Notes: generated from the sequence alone by a model not told the origin. A stretch of DNA of 38,297 nt from a virus (IMGVR_UViG_3300042344_000517:1-38297); one strand, 5' to 3'; positions 1-7,060 are shown, numbered from the stretch's first letter. Translations and numbers: made by a program.

Positions 1-8
1 CTTTTATA

Positions 9-37
9 ATATTACCACGGCGCAAGAAAAAAGTCAA
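9..37 (-). promoter_or_regulatory. Sigma70-like promoter reading out of the left edge
   Basis: On the minus strand TTGACT (32-37) is followed by a 17-bp spacer and an extended -10, TGG plus TAATAT (9-14). It matches the promoter family repeated through the window. Its gene lies beyond base 1. The -35 box is also the 3' arm of the terminator hairpin at 32-60. Confidence 0.75.
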
Positions 38-60
38 GGAGATTTTCATCGTCCTTGACT
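32..60 (-). terminator. Intrinsic terminator after the DUF262 gene
   Basis: A 9-bp perfect stem (32-40 with 52-60) with an 11-nt loop is followed on the minus strand by a T-rich tract. It lies 11 nt past the stop of the DUF262 gene. Its distal arm doubles as the -35 box of the next promoter. Confidence 0.8.
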
Positions 61-70
61 TTGGTGTGGT

Positions 71-1252
71 TTAAGCTGACACTGTATTGATTTTTGTTTT
101 ATACTTATAAACTGCTGTTACGTTTTCGTCTGTCATTACCTTTGACTTAACCAATCCATTGGCCAACAGTTCATATCGCTTCTGACACTTTGGGGTTTCA
201 CGACCACGGAGCAACGCTGCGTATGTCATCTTTTTGTCGCCAACCTTGTGGTCAGCTTCAGGATTCTTCTTCAAAAGAGTGTTGATTTCCACAAACTTTT
301 TCAGAAACATATTCACATCCTTGATCTGATTACGATGACGGTGATAAAACACAAACAAGTCAAACACAGTTTGCTTACTTAGCTTCATACTTTCCTTGAA
401 GATATCTTCATTTGGAGCAACCCACGTATTAAAGAATTCATCTACGTCATTCTTAAAACAAGTTGACTTGCTATTTAGCTCAGAGCCAGTTTCATATTCA
501 CTATAAAGAATACCATCACTGATGTTCTTCTTGAATCCAAAACTATGGAAGAATGCCATACCAGCAAACTGTGAGTCAATCTTACGACGGTTATAATCCT
601 GTTCTGAAAAGATTGAAAGAATCCAACTACGGGTACTGAAATTCTTGTAATAGTTCTCACCCAATTCCCGACAAATCTTTGAGATGGGACTAATAATAGC
701 GTTACGCTTTTCAGCAGCGTTCAATTCACATCCACTATTTACAGCGATGAAAATGTCACTCAACTGTGAACGAGTAGCCTTGGTATACACTTCCAGTGTA
801 ATTGTACGAGTAAGAATAAAATCCTTAACTGATTCGCTTAGATCAGCCCACCGCTGTTCACGCTTGATAGTAAACTTATTGCCTAGATTGTCACAATATG
901 TTCCAGCACGCAATTCCAGTTGGTTAGTAAACAACAATCGTAGGGTAGTAAAACGGTTGTTGCTATCAAGGTTAAGATAGTTAGCTCCCTCGGAAAGCCA
1001 ATCGGAATAATAGTTGATATCTTCCGTTGACAGTGAATTCTTCCGGCATTCAACTACATCAGCAAAAATAAACTTGCTTGGAGCGATTCCCTTAAATAGC
1101 GAATCAAGATAACTGCGTGACTTTGCACCGTCCCAACGTGCAGGACTTTGAAAACTATCGTCGATAAAGACGCTATCGAGAAACTTCTTTACATTGGAGA
1201 GTTCCCAGTTTTCAGTTGTGGACTTAATTGTCTTTTCATTTGTACCGATCAT
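71..1252 (-). CDS. DUF262 (GmrS/ParB-Srx-like) domain protein
   Basis: A 393-residue protein with DUF262 landmarks. There is an N-terminal FQSPARW segment followed by a predicted helix (YLDSLFKG), where the family has FQR-x-W and a 'lidSil.g' helix. LDSNNRFTTL stands where the family has the DGQQR-T-L nucleotide-binding motif, and FIAVNSGCELNAAEKR matches the family's F-x-x-N-x-x-x-x-L-x-x-x-E-x-R block. DUF262 forms the NTPase/ParB-like half of type IV restriction proteins such as GmrSD. No HNH half (DUF1524) is present, so this is a stand-alone version. The start has a good upstream AAGGAAA and no leaderless promoter. It could be a partner, decoy or antagonist of a host GmrSD-type system (inference). 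Confidence 0.7.
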   Translation of the reverse strand: MIGTNEKTIKSTTENWELSNVKKFLDSVFIDDSFQSPARWDGAKSRSYLDSLFKGIAPSKFIFADVVECRKNSLSTEDINYYSDWLSEGANYLNLDSNNRFTTLRLLFTNQLELRAGTYCDNLGNKFTIKREQRWADLSESVKDFILTRTITLEVYTKATRSQLSDIFIAVNSGCELNAAEKRNAIISPISKICRELGENYYKNFSTRSWILSIFSEQDYNRRKIDSQFAGMAFFHSFGFKKNISDGILYSEYETGSELNSKSTCFKNDVDEFFNTWVAPNEDIFKESMKLSKQTVFDLFVFYHRHRNQIKDVNMFLKKFVEINTLLKKNPEADHKVGDKKMTYAALLRGRETPKCQKRYELLANGLVKSKVMTDENVTAVYKYKTKINTVSA

Positions 1253-1402
1253 ATTATTATTTTCCTTTTATTACTGGATTTGGGTTATGACATAATTGTC
1301 TAATTAATAATTTTTATCACAGACAGCGTAAGTGCTTTTTGGATTTAAATTAAGAGTTGTGAACCAGTTCCTCACAACAAAATCATCTTAACATTGGTTT
1401 CT
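1253..1402. other. 150-nt intergenic region with an inverted repeat
   Basis: No credible gene is seen. On the minus strand it is the leader of the DUF262 gene. A 7-bp inverted repeat, GTTGTGA (1356-1362) with TCACAAC (1372-1378), lies just after the upstream gene. It has no strong T-tract, so it may be a weak terminator or an operator. Confidence 0.4.
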
Positions 1403-1924
1403 TTAATTGTCAAGCGGAACGTTGAGCGTCTTCCAAAATTTTTCGTTGAGAATTTTTACAGGTACTTCGTTTTTTAACTCGAAATTAGGATGTTCATACA
1501 CATAATTGAGCAAACTTTTTGCTGAAATATAAAACAACACCATTTTATCCTCACACAACTTGATACAAAAATACCCACCGTTGTTGAGAACTTCAGCTTT
1601 GTCTTCCCAAATCAATTTTTTAAGATTGCCTGATGTATGTCCAAGATAAATTGTATTTGTCGGAGATACACGACGAACGTCTACACGAACGGTGGGATCA
1701 TCTGTTAATTCAAAATCCCACTTGCTGTTTGCTGGACTCTTTTTGATATTGGTATAACCGCTTTTGGTGGTCAAATAATCCAATATGATTCGTTCAATCA
1801 ATTCCCCACATCCGCCAACTCTAACTTGATTGTAAACATAGTCATTAATCATCTTGTATCGTTTCAGTTCTTTAAGAGAAATTTCTCCCAGACTATAAAC
1901 CTCAGATTTGAATTCAATTTTCAT
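1403..1924 (-). CDS. Possible PD-(D/E)XK nuclease-fold protein
   Basis: A 173-residue protein of unknown function. A helix with GGCGELIERIILDYL is followed by WDFEL and then VRVDVRR. This order (Glu in a helix, Asp, then D-x-R where the fold has D/E-x-K) resembles the core of PD-(D/E)XK nucleases such as restriction and repair enzymes. Lys is replaced by Arg, so activity is uncertain. The ATG overlaps the end of the upstream deaminase gene by 11 nt, suggesting translational coupling. No close family is recognised and the fold call is inference from motif order only. Confidence 0.45.
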   Translation of the reverse strand: MKIEFKSEVYSLGEISLKELKRYKMINDYVYNQVRVGGCGELIERIILDYLTTKSGYTNIKKSPANSKWDFELTDDPTVRVDVRRVSPTNTIYLGHTSGNLKKLIWEDKAEVLNNGGYFCIKLCEDKMVLFYISAKSLLNYVYEHPNFELKNEVPVKILNEKFWKTLNVPLDN

Positions 1925-2318
1925 TTTTAATTACATCTCCATTAGAATCGCTATACCACACTTCACCCACATTAAATTGCTTGATCACACTTTGACAACC
2001 ACAACACGGCTTGCTGTTGTTCAACTTGCCAGTTCGATCTACCCTAAGAACAACCATTTTAAAATCCCTAAGATCCTCCTTGCCACTCTTCATACACACA
2101 CTCAACTCAGCGTGCAAACCAACCAGTTGATGGTTTTTATAATCGTATTTAAGTGTCTCAGGATGACTCTTACAGCTATTTGTACCAATATGTACAATCT
2201 TTCCACACTTAATCAAAAAAGCTATATGACTACACCTATGCTCTAGGTTAAGCGGACACATAGCTTTGGCAATGTCAATGGTACGCTTCAAAATCTTACT
2301 GTTCATTACTAAATTCAT
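1914..2318 (-). CDS. Cytidine/deoxycytidylate deaminase-superfamily protein
   Basis: About 134 residues with the zinc motifs of the CDA superfamily: HAE (Zn ligand His plus proton-shuttle Glu) and PCCGCQ (the PCxxC Zn ligands). It is distinct from the fuller dCMP deaminase gene elsewhere in the window, and its substrate (nucleotide or nucleic acid) cannot be told. A longer frame would begin at a TTG at 2348, but that TTG is part of the -35 box. The real start is ATG 2318 or, more likely, ATG 2306, because the -10 covers 2317-2322. The promoter predicts an almost leaderless mRNA. Confidence 0.7.
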   Translation of the reverse strand: MNLVMNSKILKRTIDIAKAMCPLNLEHRCSHIAFLIKCGKIVHIGTNSCKSHPETLKYDYKNHQLVGLHAELSVCMKSGKEDLRDFKMVVLRVDRTGKLNNSKPCCGCQSVIKQFNVGEVWYSDSNGDVIKNEN

Positions 2319-2345
2319 AATACCAGCGACTTTATAAAAAGTCAA
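2317..2345 (-). promoter_or_regulatory. Leaderless-type promoter of the CDA-like deaminase
   Basis: TTGACT (2340-2345), 17-bp spacer, TGG plus TATTAT (2317-2322). The spacer contains the dyad GACTTT-N4-AAAGTC. The -10 overlaps the first in-frame ATG, so translation probably starts at ATG 2306, about 10 nt past the -10. Confidence 0.8.
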
Positions 2346-2390
2346 CAACCTTTTTTATATTTTGAAATTTTGAGGTGGGTATGATATGAT

Positions 2391-3104
2391 ATGTTTATGG
2401 AAAATCTTTATGTTGAAAAAGTAAACAATTTGACTGCCAAAGAATTGATTGTTAAACATCATTATACACACAAATGGACCATAGCTGAGTTGTGTATAGG
2501 AATCTTCGACAAAAGCAAAGGTAGTGTATTTTTTGAAGCGCCTAAGCTGGTTGGGGCGGTTGTATTTGGACCAACTGCTGGTGCTAATGTGGCTAGAAGT
2601 GTATCACCTTTACTAAATCATTCCAATTTATGGGAGTTGAAACGATTGTGGGTAGAAGATGATTTGGGTAAAAATACTGAAAGTTGGGTTATTGGTCAAT
2701 GTTTGAAATATATCAAACTCAATCATCCTGAAATAAAATGTTTGATAAGTTATGCTGATCCTGATGCTGGACACATCGGTACCATATATCAAGCTACCAA
2801 TTGGCTGTATCAAAATATTGAAAGACCCAAAGGTACCAGTGGTTATATTGTTAGTTTTGATGGTGGTGTTAAATGGCAACATTCACGTACACTATTTAAC
2901 AAATATGGTACGTTTAACTATAACAAATTAATAGAAGTACTACCCAGACCATTTAAAATCAAAGAATTGTCAGTCAAAGAAAGATATATCTATCCACTGG
3001 GAAGCAAAGTGGAAAAGAAAAATCTGATTAAAAGTTTGAATTATCCCATTATAGAATATCCCAAACTCAAATCAGATAAAGAAACAATAATAGAGTTTAA
3101 TTAA
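2391..3104 (+). CDS. mom: Mom-like DNA modification protein (GNAT-related)
   Basis: A 237-residue protein on the opposite strand to nearly all neighbours. The order of motifs is that of the phage Mu Mom family (GNAT-related fold), which makes N6-carbamoylmethyl-adenine in phage DNA to evade restriction. An N-terminal HHYTHKW is followed by LVGAVVFGP, then LWELKRLWVEDD with S-W-V-I-G-Q, then LISYADPDAGHIGTIYQATNW. All of these blocks are seen here; function follows from the family. GAGGTG lies 13-14 nt before ATG 2391, and ATG 2397 is an alternative start. The 3' end overlaps the convergent neighbour by 8 nt. Separate orientation fits late or tightly controlled expression, as in Mu where Mom is toxic (inference). 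Confidence 0.72.
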   Translation: MFMENLYVEKVNNLTAKELIVKHHYTHKWTIAELCIGIFDKSKGSVFFEAPKLVGAVVFGPTAGANVARSVSPLLNHSNLWELKRLWVEDDLGKNTESWVIGQCLKYIKLNHPEIKCLISYADPDAGHIGTIYQATNWLYQNIERPKGTSGYIVSFDGGVKWQHSRTLFNKYGTFNYNKLIEVLPRPFKIKELSVKERYIYPLGSKVEKKNLIKSLNYPIIEYPKLKSDKETIIEFN

Positions 3105-3945
3105 TAATCTTCAACTGAATATTACCCAGTGTAAGATTCTGCACAATAACATTCTTAGCATCAAGCAATTCATACTTGCTATCCACTCGCTTTACTTTAC
3201 GATTGCCCTTCTTGCTCTTACGATACACAACGACACCACCACTATAACTTTTAACAATCAGTTGCGCAACTTTCTTACGCCATTCGTAAGCTGAAAAGTT
3301 ATTGATAACATCAATCAAAATAGTACCAGTAATCTTGTTACGAATATCAGTATCAGATTTGATCATAACCAACAAATTATCAAACAATTCAAAATCAGCA
3401 CTGGAAAACTCAGTGATCTTCTTACGAAAATATTGATTAAAATACTTGGTAACGTTACTGTCAACAAAATAGGCATTCAAAATCTTATCACAAAACGAAC
3501 GAATCATAACAAGTTCATTGTAACGATCAGTGACTTCACCCCTCGTTTTGATAGCAAAATCAATAATGCCACTTTCCTTCTTCAATTCATACGACTTGTC
3601 ATTAAGCGTTACATCACCAGTTTCACCACGTTTGATATTGCTCTTGCGTGAATCACCAAGCATCAAAAACATAGACAACTCACCACGACCAGTTTGATGC
3701 TTGATGTTCTCAGGCAACGCAAGCACATTGTCAATTTTATGTGCATCACTGTTAACATCATTCACTTCCTTGAGGAACTCATCCACACTGTCAAATTGAG
3801 GAAGCTTGTTGATGCCAATGTCAGTCAACGATGCAACCAAGTGGTCAACCCTAGAAAGGTGAGACTCAGACTTGTTTTTCTTCTCAAGCTTGAGAAGTCC
3901 ATTTTTGATTTGATTGCTAAAAAAAGTGGTAGATTTGGTGCTCAT
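3097..3945 (-). CDS. Putative PD-(D/E)XK endonuclease-like protein
   Basis: A 282-residue protein. Residues around GRGELSMFLMLGD, then GDVTLNDKSYELKKESG, give the E...D...E-x-K arrangement of PD-(D/E)XK nucleases, a layout seen in many large-phage proteins of unknown role. The C-terminal half is basic (KSKKGNRKVKR). An upstream in-frame TTG (3975) falls between the promoter elements, so ATG 3945, 10 nt past the -10, is the start chosen. The stop is convergent with, and overlaps, the Mom-like gene. Substrate is unknown: it could be a structural, packaging or degradation nuclease. Confidence 0.55.
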   Translation of the reverse strand: MSTKSTTFFSNQIKNGLLKLEKKNKSESHLSRVDHLVASLTDIGINKLPQFDSVDEFLKEVNDVNSDAHKIDNVLALPENIKHQTGRGELSMFLMLGDSRKSNIKRGETGDVTLNDKSYELKKESGIIDFAIKTRGEVTDRYNELVMIRSFCDKILNAYFVDSNVTKYFNQYFRKKITEFSSADFELFDNLLVMIKSDTDIRNKITGTILIDVINNFSAYEWRKKVAQLIVKSYSGGVVVYRKSKKGNRKVKRVDSKYELLDAKNVIVQNLTLGNIQLKIIN

Positions 3946-3955
3946 CACAAGTACC

Positions 3956-3983
3956 AATCTACCACCTTTTTTCAAAATGTCAA
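3956..3983 (-). promoter_or_regulatory. Leaderless-type promoter of the PD-(D/E)XK-like gene
   Basis: TTGACA (3978-3983), 16-bp spacer, TGG plus TAGATT (3956-3961), then 10 nt to ATG 3945. It fixes the start codon of the gene. Confidence 0.8.
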
Positions 3984-3987
3984 CAGC

Positions 3988-4713
3988 TTATTTTAAACCT
4001 TTATAAGTTTCAATTGGCTTTTTTGTAGCCAAGTCTTGGTCAAGAATGTCAATTGCTTTTTTCTTAGACTTATAAAAAGCGTGGGTCAACAATTTAAGAT
4101 CCACATCTTCAACGTCATATCCCATCTTAATATACTTAACCAATCGTTTCAATGTTACACTAGGATAGTAAATACTACCTTCATTAAACTTCAATTTATT
4201 AGTCTTGATATCATCTAAAATGCCATTTTCATAAACTACATTGGTACCATCATAAGCAATGCGACATACATTGATATCAAATGACTTAAATAGTTCTTCA
4301 ATAGTATCAAAATATTTGAATGTTACGCACTGAATCTTCCAATCAACATCCATATACTTAATTGTAAGTGTACAATGCCACTCACTGTATATGGTAGATT
4401 CAATTTTTATATATCCCGCAGTAACACTGCTTACACTCAGATCATATACAAACTTTTCAAATTGTTCTTTGTTTTTAAAGAATACATCTACATCAGCATT
4501 TGTTAATGGTAACTTACGATAGGTTCTATGTAAACAACCACCAGCAATCCACGGACCATTTTCAGTACACTTAGGCAATAACTCAATCAAATACTCCAAC
4601 ACACTTGATGTGGGTAAATGCTTTACAAATAAATTTAATGTGGTCTTTTCTAGTTTCATTGGAACTTTATATGGTTCTTGTGGTAGTTCCACAAATTTAA
4701 TATCCAGATTCAT
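3988..4713 (-). CDS. Putative nucleotidyltransferase (pol-beta/MNT fold)
   Basis: A 241-residue protein with nucleotidyltransferase-fold signatures: WIAGGCLHR (residues 55-63, the GG helix-turn), then ADVDVFF with the metal-binding D-x-D at 74/76, and a possible third Asp at about 124 (MDVDWK). The family transfers NMP to RNA, proteins or small molecules. Proteins of this kind also occur in phages alongside RNA repair enzymes. Its start overlaps the end of the small upstream gene by 17 nt. It could act on tRNA ends, but nothing in the sequence shows the acceptor. Confidence 0.6.
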   Translation of the reverse strand: MNLDIKFVELPQEPYKVPMKLEKTTLNLFVKHLPTSSVLEYLIELLPKCTENGPWIAGGCLHRTYRKLPLTNADVDVFFKNKEQFEKFVYDLSVSSVTAGYIKIESTIYSEWHCTLTIKYMDVDWKIQCVTFKYFDTIEELFKSFDINVCRIAYDGTNVVYENGILDDIKTNKLKFNEGSIYYPSVTLKRLVKYIKMGYDVEDVDLKLLTHAFYKSKKKAIDILDQDLATKKPIETYKGLK

Positions 4714-4933
4714 AAATCTTCTTCAATACGTTGGGATAACAATTGTCTGGGTAGTCTTTACTATTCTTTCCACTACTATAACTCAAACAAATTGATTCTT
4801 CAAGCACTGGTTCAAACTTTCGTTTGGTCTTGTAAAACATATTTACACTATTATTGGTGCAAGTTTGATAAAAATCACAACCTACACTCATACACATACC
4901 AATATCATTTGTCTTGATACTATACTTTTTCAT
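4697..4933 (-). CDS. Small cysteine-rich hypothetical protein
   Basis: A 78-residue protein with cysteines in CMSVGCDFYQTC and two more downstream, consistent with a small metal-binding or oxidation-sensitive protein. Function is not recognised. The longer open frame runs upstream through the terminator hairpin and the RNA ligase 3' end, so ATG 4933 is taken. That ATG is only 6 nt past the hairpin and has no Shine-Dalgarno sequence. It is followed by a 17-nt overlap with the nucleotidyltransferase gene. Confidence 0.6.
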   Translation of the reverse strand: MKKYSIKTNDIGMCMSVGCDFYQTCTNNSVNMFYKTKRKFEPVLEESICLSYSSGKNSKDYPDNCYPNVLKKIYESGY

Positions 4934-4939
4934 AAAAAT

Positions 4940-4967
4940 AAGGGAGGTACTGTTACATACCTCCCTT
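4940..4967 (-). terminator. Intrinsic terminator/attenuator after the Rnl5-type ligase
   Basis: A strong GC-rich stem (GGGAGGTA, 4942-4949, with TACCTCCC, 4958-4965, extendable by A:T pairs) lies within 8 nt of the ligase stop. On the minus strand a T-rich run follows and leads directly into the next ATG. It therefore acts as an intercistronic terminator or attenuator. Confidence 0.75.
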
Positions 4968-4973
4968 TTGATA

Positions 4974-5984
4974 TCAATCCTTACTTCCAAGAAGATACGT
5001 ATTGCTAATAGCCTTGAAACTAAACTCCTTCTCAAGACCACGTACAACCACACCTTCCCTATCAACTTCCATATTCAATACACTCTTACCTTCAGCATAC
5101 TTCAACATATAGTCAACAATATTGTTTTCATTTGGAATTACAAATCCATACTTCTCAAGTACAGGCACCATCTGCAATTGCAAACCAAACAATACCCACT
5201 CAAGTTCATCAAAGAACATACGGCGACCCTTATCAATGTCATAACCAGTAAAGAAGTACAACTTGTGGTCGCTCAATCCATACAAATTACCATTGATACC
5301 AGCACCAATTAGTTCTCCCTGCAAAGCAATATTCTTGCCGTGTTTAGTCATCTTGTCCTTCAATTCAAGCACCTTGGCCATACGCCATAGACTATTGTCA
5401 TCAGTTTCAGACAACTCCCAATTGCGGCCACAAACACCAAATACACCGTTGTTAAAATAACAAGTGAAACTAGTACCATCCAACTTTTCAGTTATATAAG
5501 CACGCTCACCAACTGGACTAAATCCAACTTCACTCTCAAAGTTCTGAATACGAATTTCCTCAGTCTTTGGAATAAAGCTAGGAAATGTTCCCTTGATCTT
5601 TCCAGCCAATTGAGCGGGAATAGGAGGTTCATACTTGACAATATCAAGAGCCTCAGTCAAATCATCACCTTCCTTTGGATTACTAATACCCTCTGGAATT
5701 GGAGTCAATAGACCCTGACTGATCTGTCCACGGAGCCTAATGGTCTTGAGACGAAATCCCTCAGTAGAACCCATACGCTTGAAACTACTCTTGCGTAGAA
5801 ATTCAAATTGAGGGCGGATCGGCAAAAAGCTGTCAATTTCGTAATAAACAGCCAAATCACCCACCTTGTATTTAGTCACAGAATCTACTACCCACCAACC
5901 CCCCACACGATATGCGCAAATTTTATCTGCTCCTTCAATTAACTTGATTTCTTCAATTTTTTTGATTGACGCTAGTTTTCTCAT
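4974..5984 (-). CDS. RNA ligase, Rnl5 (Deinococcus DraRnl-like) family
   Basis: A 336-residue protein, the size of DraRnl (about 340). The N-terminal 50 residues (GADKICAYRVGGWWVV...VGDLAVYYEIDSFLPI) resemble the OB-type domain of this family. The nucleotidyltransferase motifs follow: motif I KLDGTS with the adenylated Lys at 167, motif Ia/III region GVCGRNWEL (183-191), QGELIG with Glu 224, motif IV EGVVVR (310-315), and motif V FSFKAIS with Lys 324. The family seals nicks with 3'-OH RNA and 5'-phosphate ends. With the kinase and phosphoesterase elsewhere in this window it fits tRNA/RNA repair after host attack (inference). The ATG lies inside the 3' end of the homing endonuclease gene (32-nt overlap). 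Confidence 0.85.
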   Translation of the reverse strand: MRKLASIKKIEEIKLIEGADKICAYRVGGWWVVDSVTKYKVGDLAVYYEIDSFLPIRPQFEFLRKSSFKRMGSTEGFRLKTIRLRGQISQGLLTPIPEGISNPKEGDDLTEALDIVKYEPPIPAQLAGKIKGTFPSFIPKTEEIRIQNFESEVGFSPVGERAYITEKLDGTSFTCYFNNGVFGVCGRNWELSETDDNSLWRMAKVLELKDKMTKHGKNIALQGELIGAGINGNLYGLSDHKLYFFTGYDIDKGRRMFFDELEWVLFGLQLQMVPVLEKYGFVIPNENNIVDYMLKYAEGKSVLNMEVDREGVVVRGLEKEFSFKAISNTYLLGSKD

Positions 5985-6684
5985 AAAATTTTTTTAAACT
6001 ATTTTTTATTTTTTCTCTCGTCTCTAACGATACACTATGTCCCTTCAAAGTACAAGATGTTTTTCTTCTTTTTTCCGGATTTAGATTTGCATTTCTGATG
6101 TTTTCAAGTGCATCTTTAGAAAAAGATTGTTTTTTCCTTTCAGGTCCTATTTTTTGAGTATTGCCTCTACCAAACAACCATCCATTTGGTATACCCTCAT
6201 CATCTTTGAATTTTTTAGATTCTAGTGTTATGGGATTATGATACCATTTTTTACCGATTTTAGATTTAATTTGATTTAATTTATGTTGTACTGACCAAGT
6301 GGTACCTGTTTTAGCTTTTCTCATTTTTTCTCTCGTTTCAATCGAACGAGTTTTTCCTTTATTTAGTTGACTTATTTTTAATCTTGTTTCAGCTGTCATA
6401 GGTTGACCTCCCCATGCATATGGAGTTATATTATAACCTATGTCTCTATTTGTAGAATTAAATTTTTTAATATAAAATTCTTCTTTTTCTCTAGCGTCGT
6501 TAAATGTAAAACATTCTTCTAATATTTCTCGGTTAAAACTATTTTTTCCATATTTTTTAATTGCACTGGTAATTAGTTTTCCACTACCAATGTATCCATC
6601 ATCAATGTTATCAGTTTTATGTTGACCTATGTATATTTTATTATTGACTGTACAAGTTGTTTTATATATAATCCATTTCTTCAT
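5953..6684 (-). CDS. GIY-YIG homing endonuclease with NUMOD3 repeats
   Basis: A 243-residue protein. The GIY-YIG domain is at the N terminus (IIYKTTCTVNNKIYIGQ, with IYK...YIG in the two signature strands, and the Glu-bearing REKEEFYI segment). NUMOD3-like DNA-binding repeats follow (TAETRLKISQLNKGK, SIETREKMRKAKTG, SLETREKIKNSLKK). A W-Y-H-N-P...GWLFGRG module typical of phage free-standing homing enzymes lies between them. It is inserted just upstream of the RNA ligase gene and overlaps its start by 32 nt. Expression is probably limited by a hairpin over its own start codon. Its natural target is probably a nearby site in related phages that lack the insertion. Confidence 0.88.
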   Translation of the reverse strand: MKKWIIYKTTCTVNNKIYIGQHKTDNIDDGYIGSGKLITSAIKKYGKNSFNREILEECFTFNDAREKEEFYIKKFNSTNRDIGYNITPYAWGGQPMTAETRLKISQLNKGKTRSIETREKMRKAKTGTTWSVQHKLNQIKSKIGKKWYHNPITLESKKFKDDEGIPNGWLFGRGNTQKIGPERKKQSFSKDALENIRNANLNPEKRRKTSCTLKGHSVSLETREKIKNSLKKFYEKTSVNQKN

Positions 6685-6699
6685 ACTAATAAGTATGAA
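6680..6699 (-). promoter_or_regulatory. Start-codon-sequestering hairpin of the homing endonuclease
   Basis: A perfect 8-bp inverted repeat, TTCATACT (6680-6687) and AGTATGAA (6692-6699), has an AATA loop and contains the ATG of the homing endonuclease in its arm. Comparable hairpins over the ribosome-binding region of T4 homing endonuclease genes delay their translation until late transcription. Confidence 0.6.
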
Positions 6700-6742
6700 A
6701 ATGAATATTGTTAATTACAACTTGCTATCTTATTTTTCTAAA

Positions 6743-7060
6743 TTAATAACTGGTAAACTCAACCTCAAGTGACTTGAAATTAATAGTAGACGGATCTACA
6801 TTCAAATCAATTCCATCATTTACAACAAACACCTTCAAGTCCTTCTTGGTATCAAGCGAGGGTCCACCACTACAGCTACAACCAGAGCTGTAACACCAAG
6901 TGACGTTACCATCCTTGTCAACACCAATACCCTCATAAGAGTGGTGACCATAACCACCATCCCAATTCTCAATCTCCTTGAAAATTACGATGTGGTCATC
7001 ATCAAACTTGCTCTTAGGAAGAGTGTCCCAATTCTTTACAATGTAATCTACGATATTCAT
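6743..7060 (-). CDS. Conserved hypothetical protein, CSCSGG motif
   Basis: A 105-residue protein. The centre is Gly-, Cys- and His-rich (GGYGHHSYEGIG, CYSSGCSCSGG), followed by DTKKDLKVFV. The pattern suggests a small globular protein, possibly metal-binding; no function is recognised. It is the only gene behind its leaderless-type promoter before the homing endonuclease. AAGGAG lies before the ATG, but the predicted transcription start falls inside it. Confidence 0.65.
   Translation of the reverse strand: MNIVDYIVKNWDTLPKSKFDDDHIVIFKEIENWDGGYGHHSYEGIGVDKDGNVTWCYSSGCSCSGGPSLDTKKDLKVFVVNDGIDLNVDPSTINFKSLEVEFTSY

Noticed and set aside
2346-2348. TTG as start of the CDA-like deaminase
   Set aside because: It is part of the -35 box of the promoter, so no transcript from that promoter could carry it. 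The ATG at 2306 or 2318 is used.
3973-3975. TTG as start of the PD-(D/E)XK-like gene
   Set aside because: It lies inside the promoter spacer; ATG 3945 just past the -10 fits.
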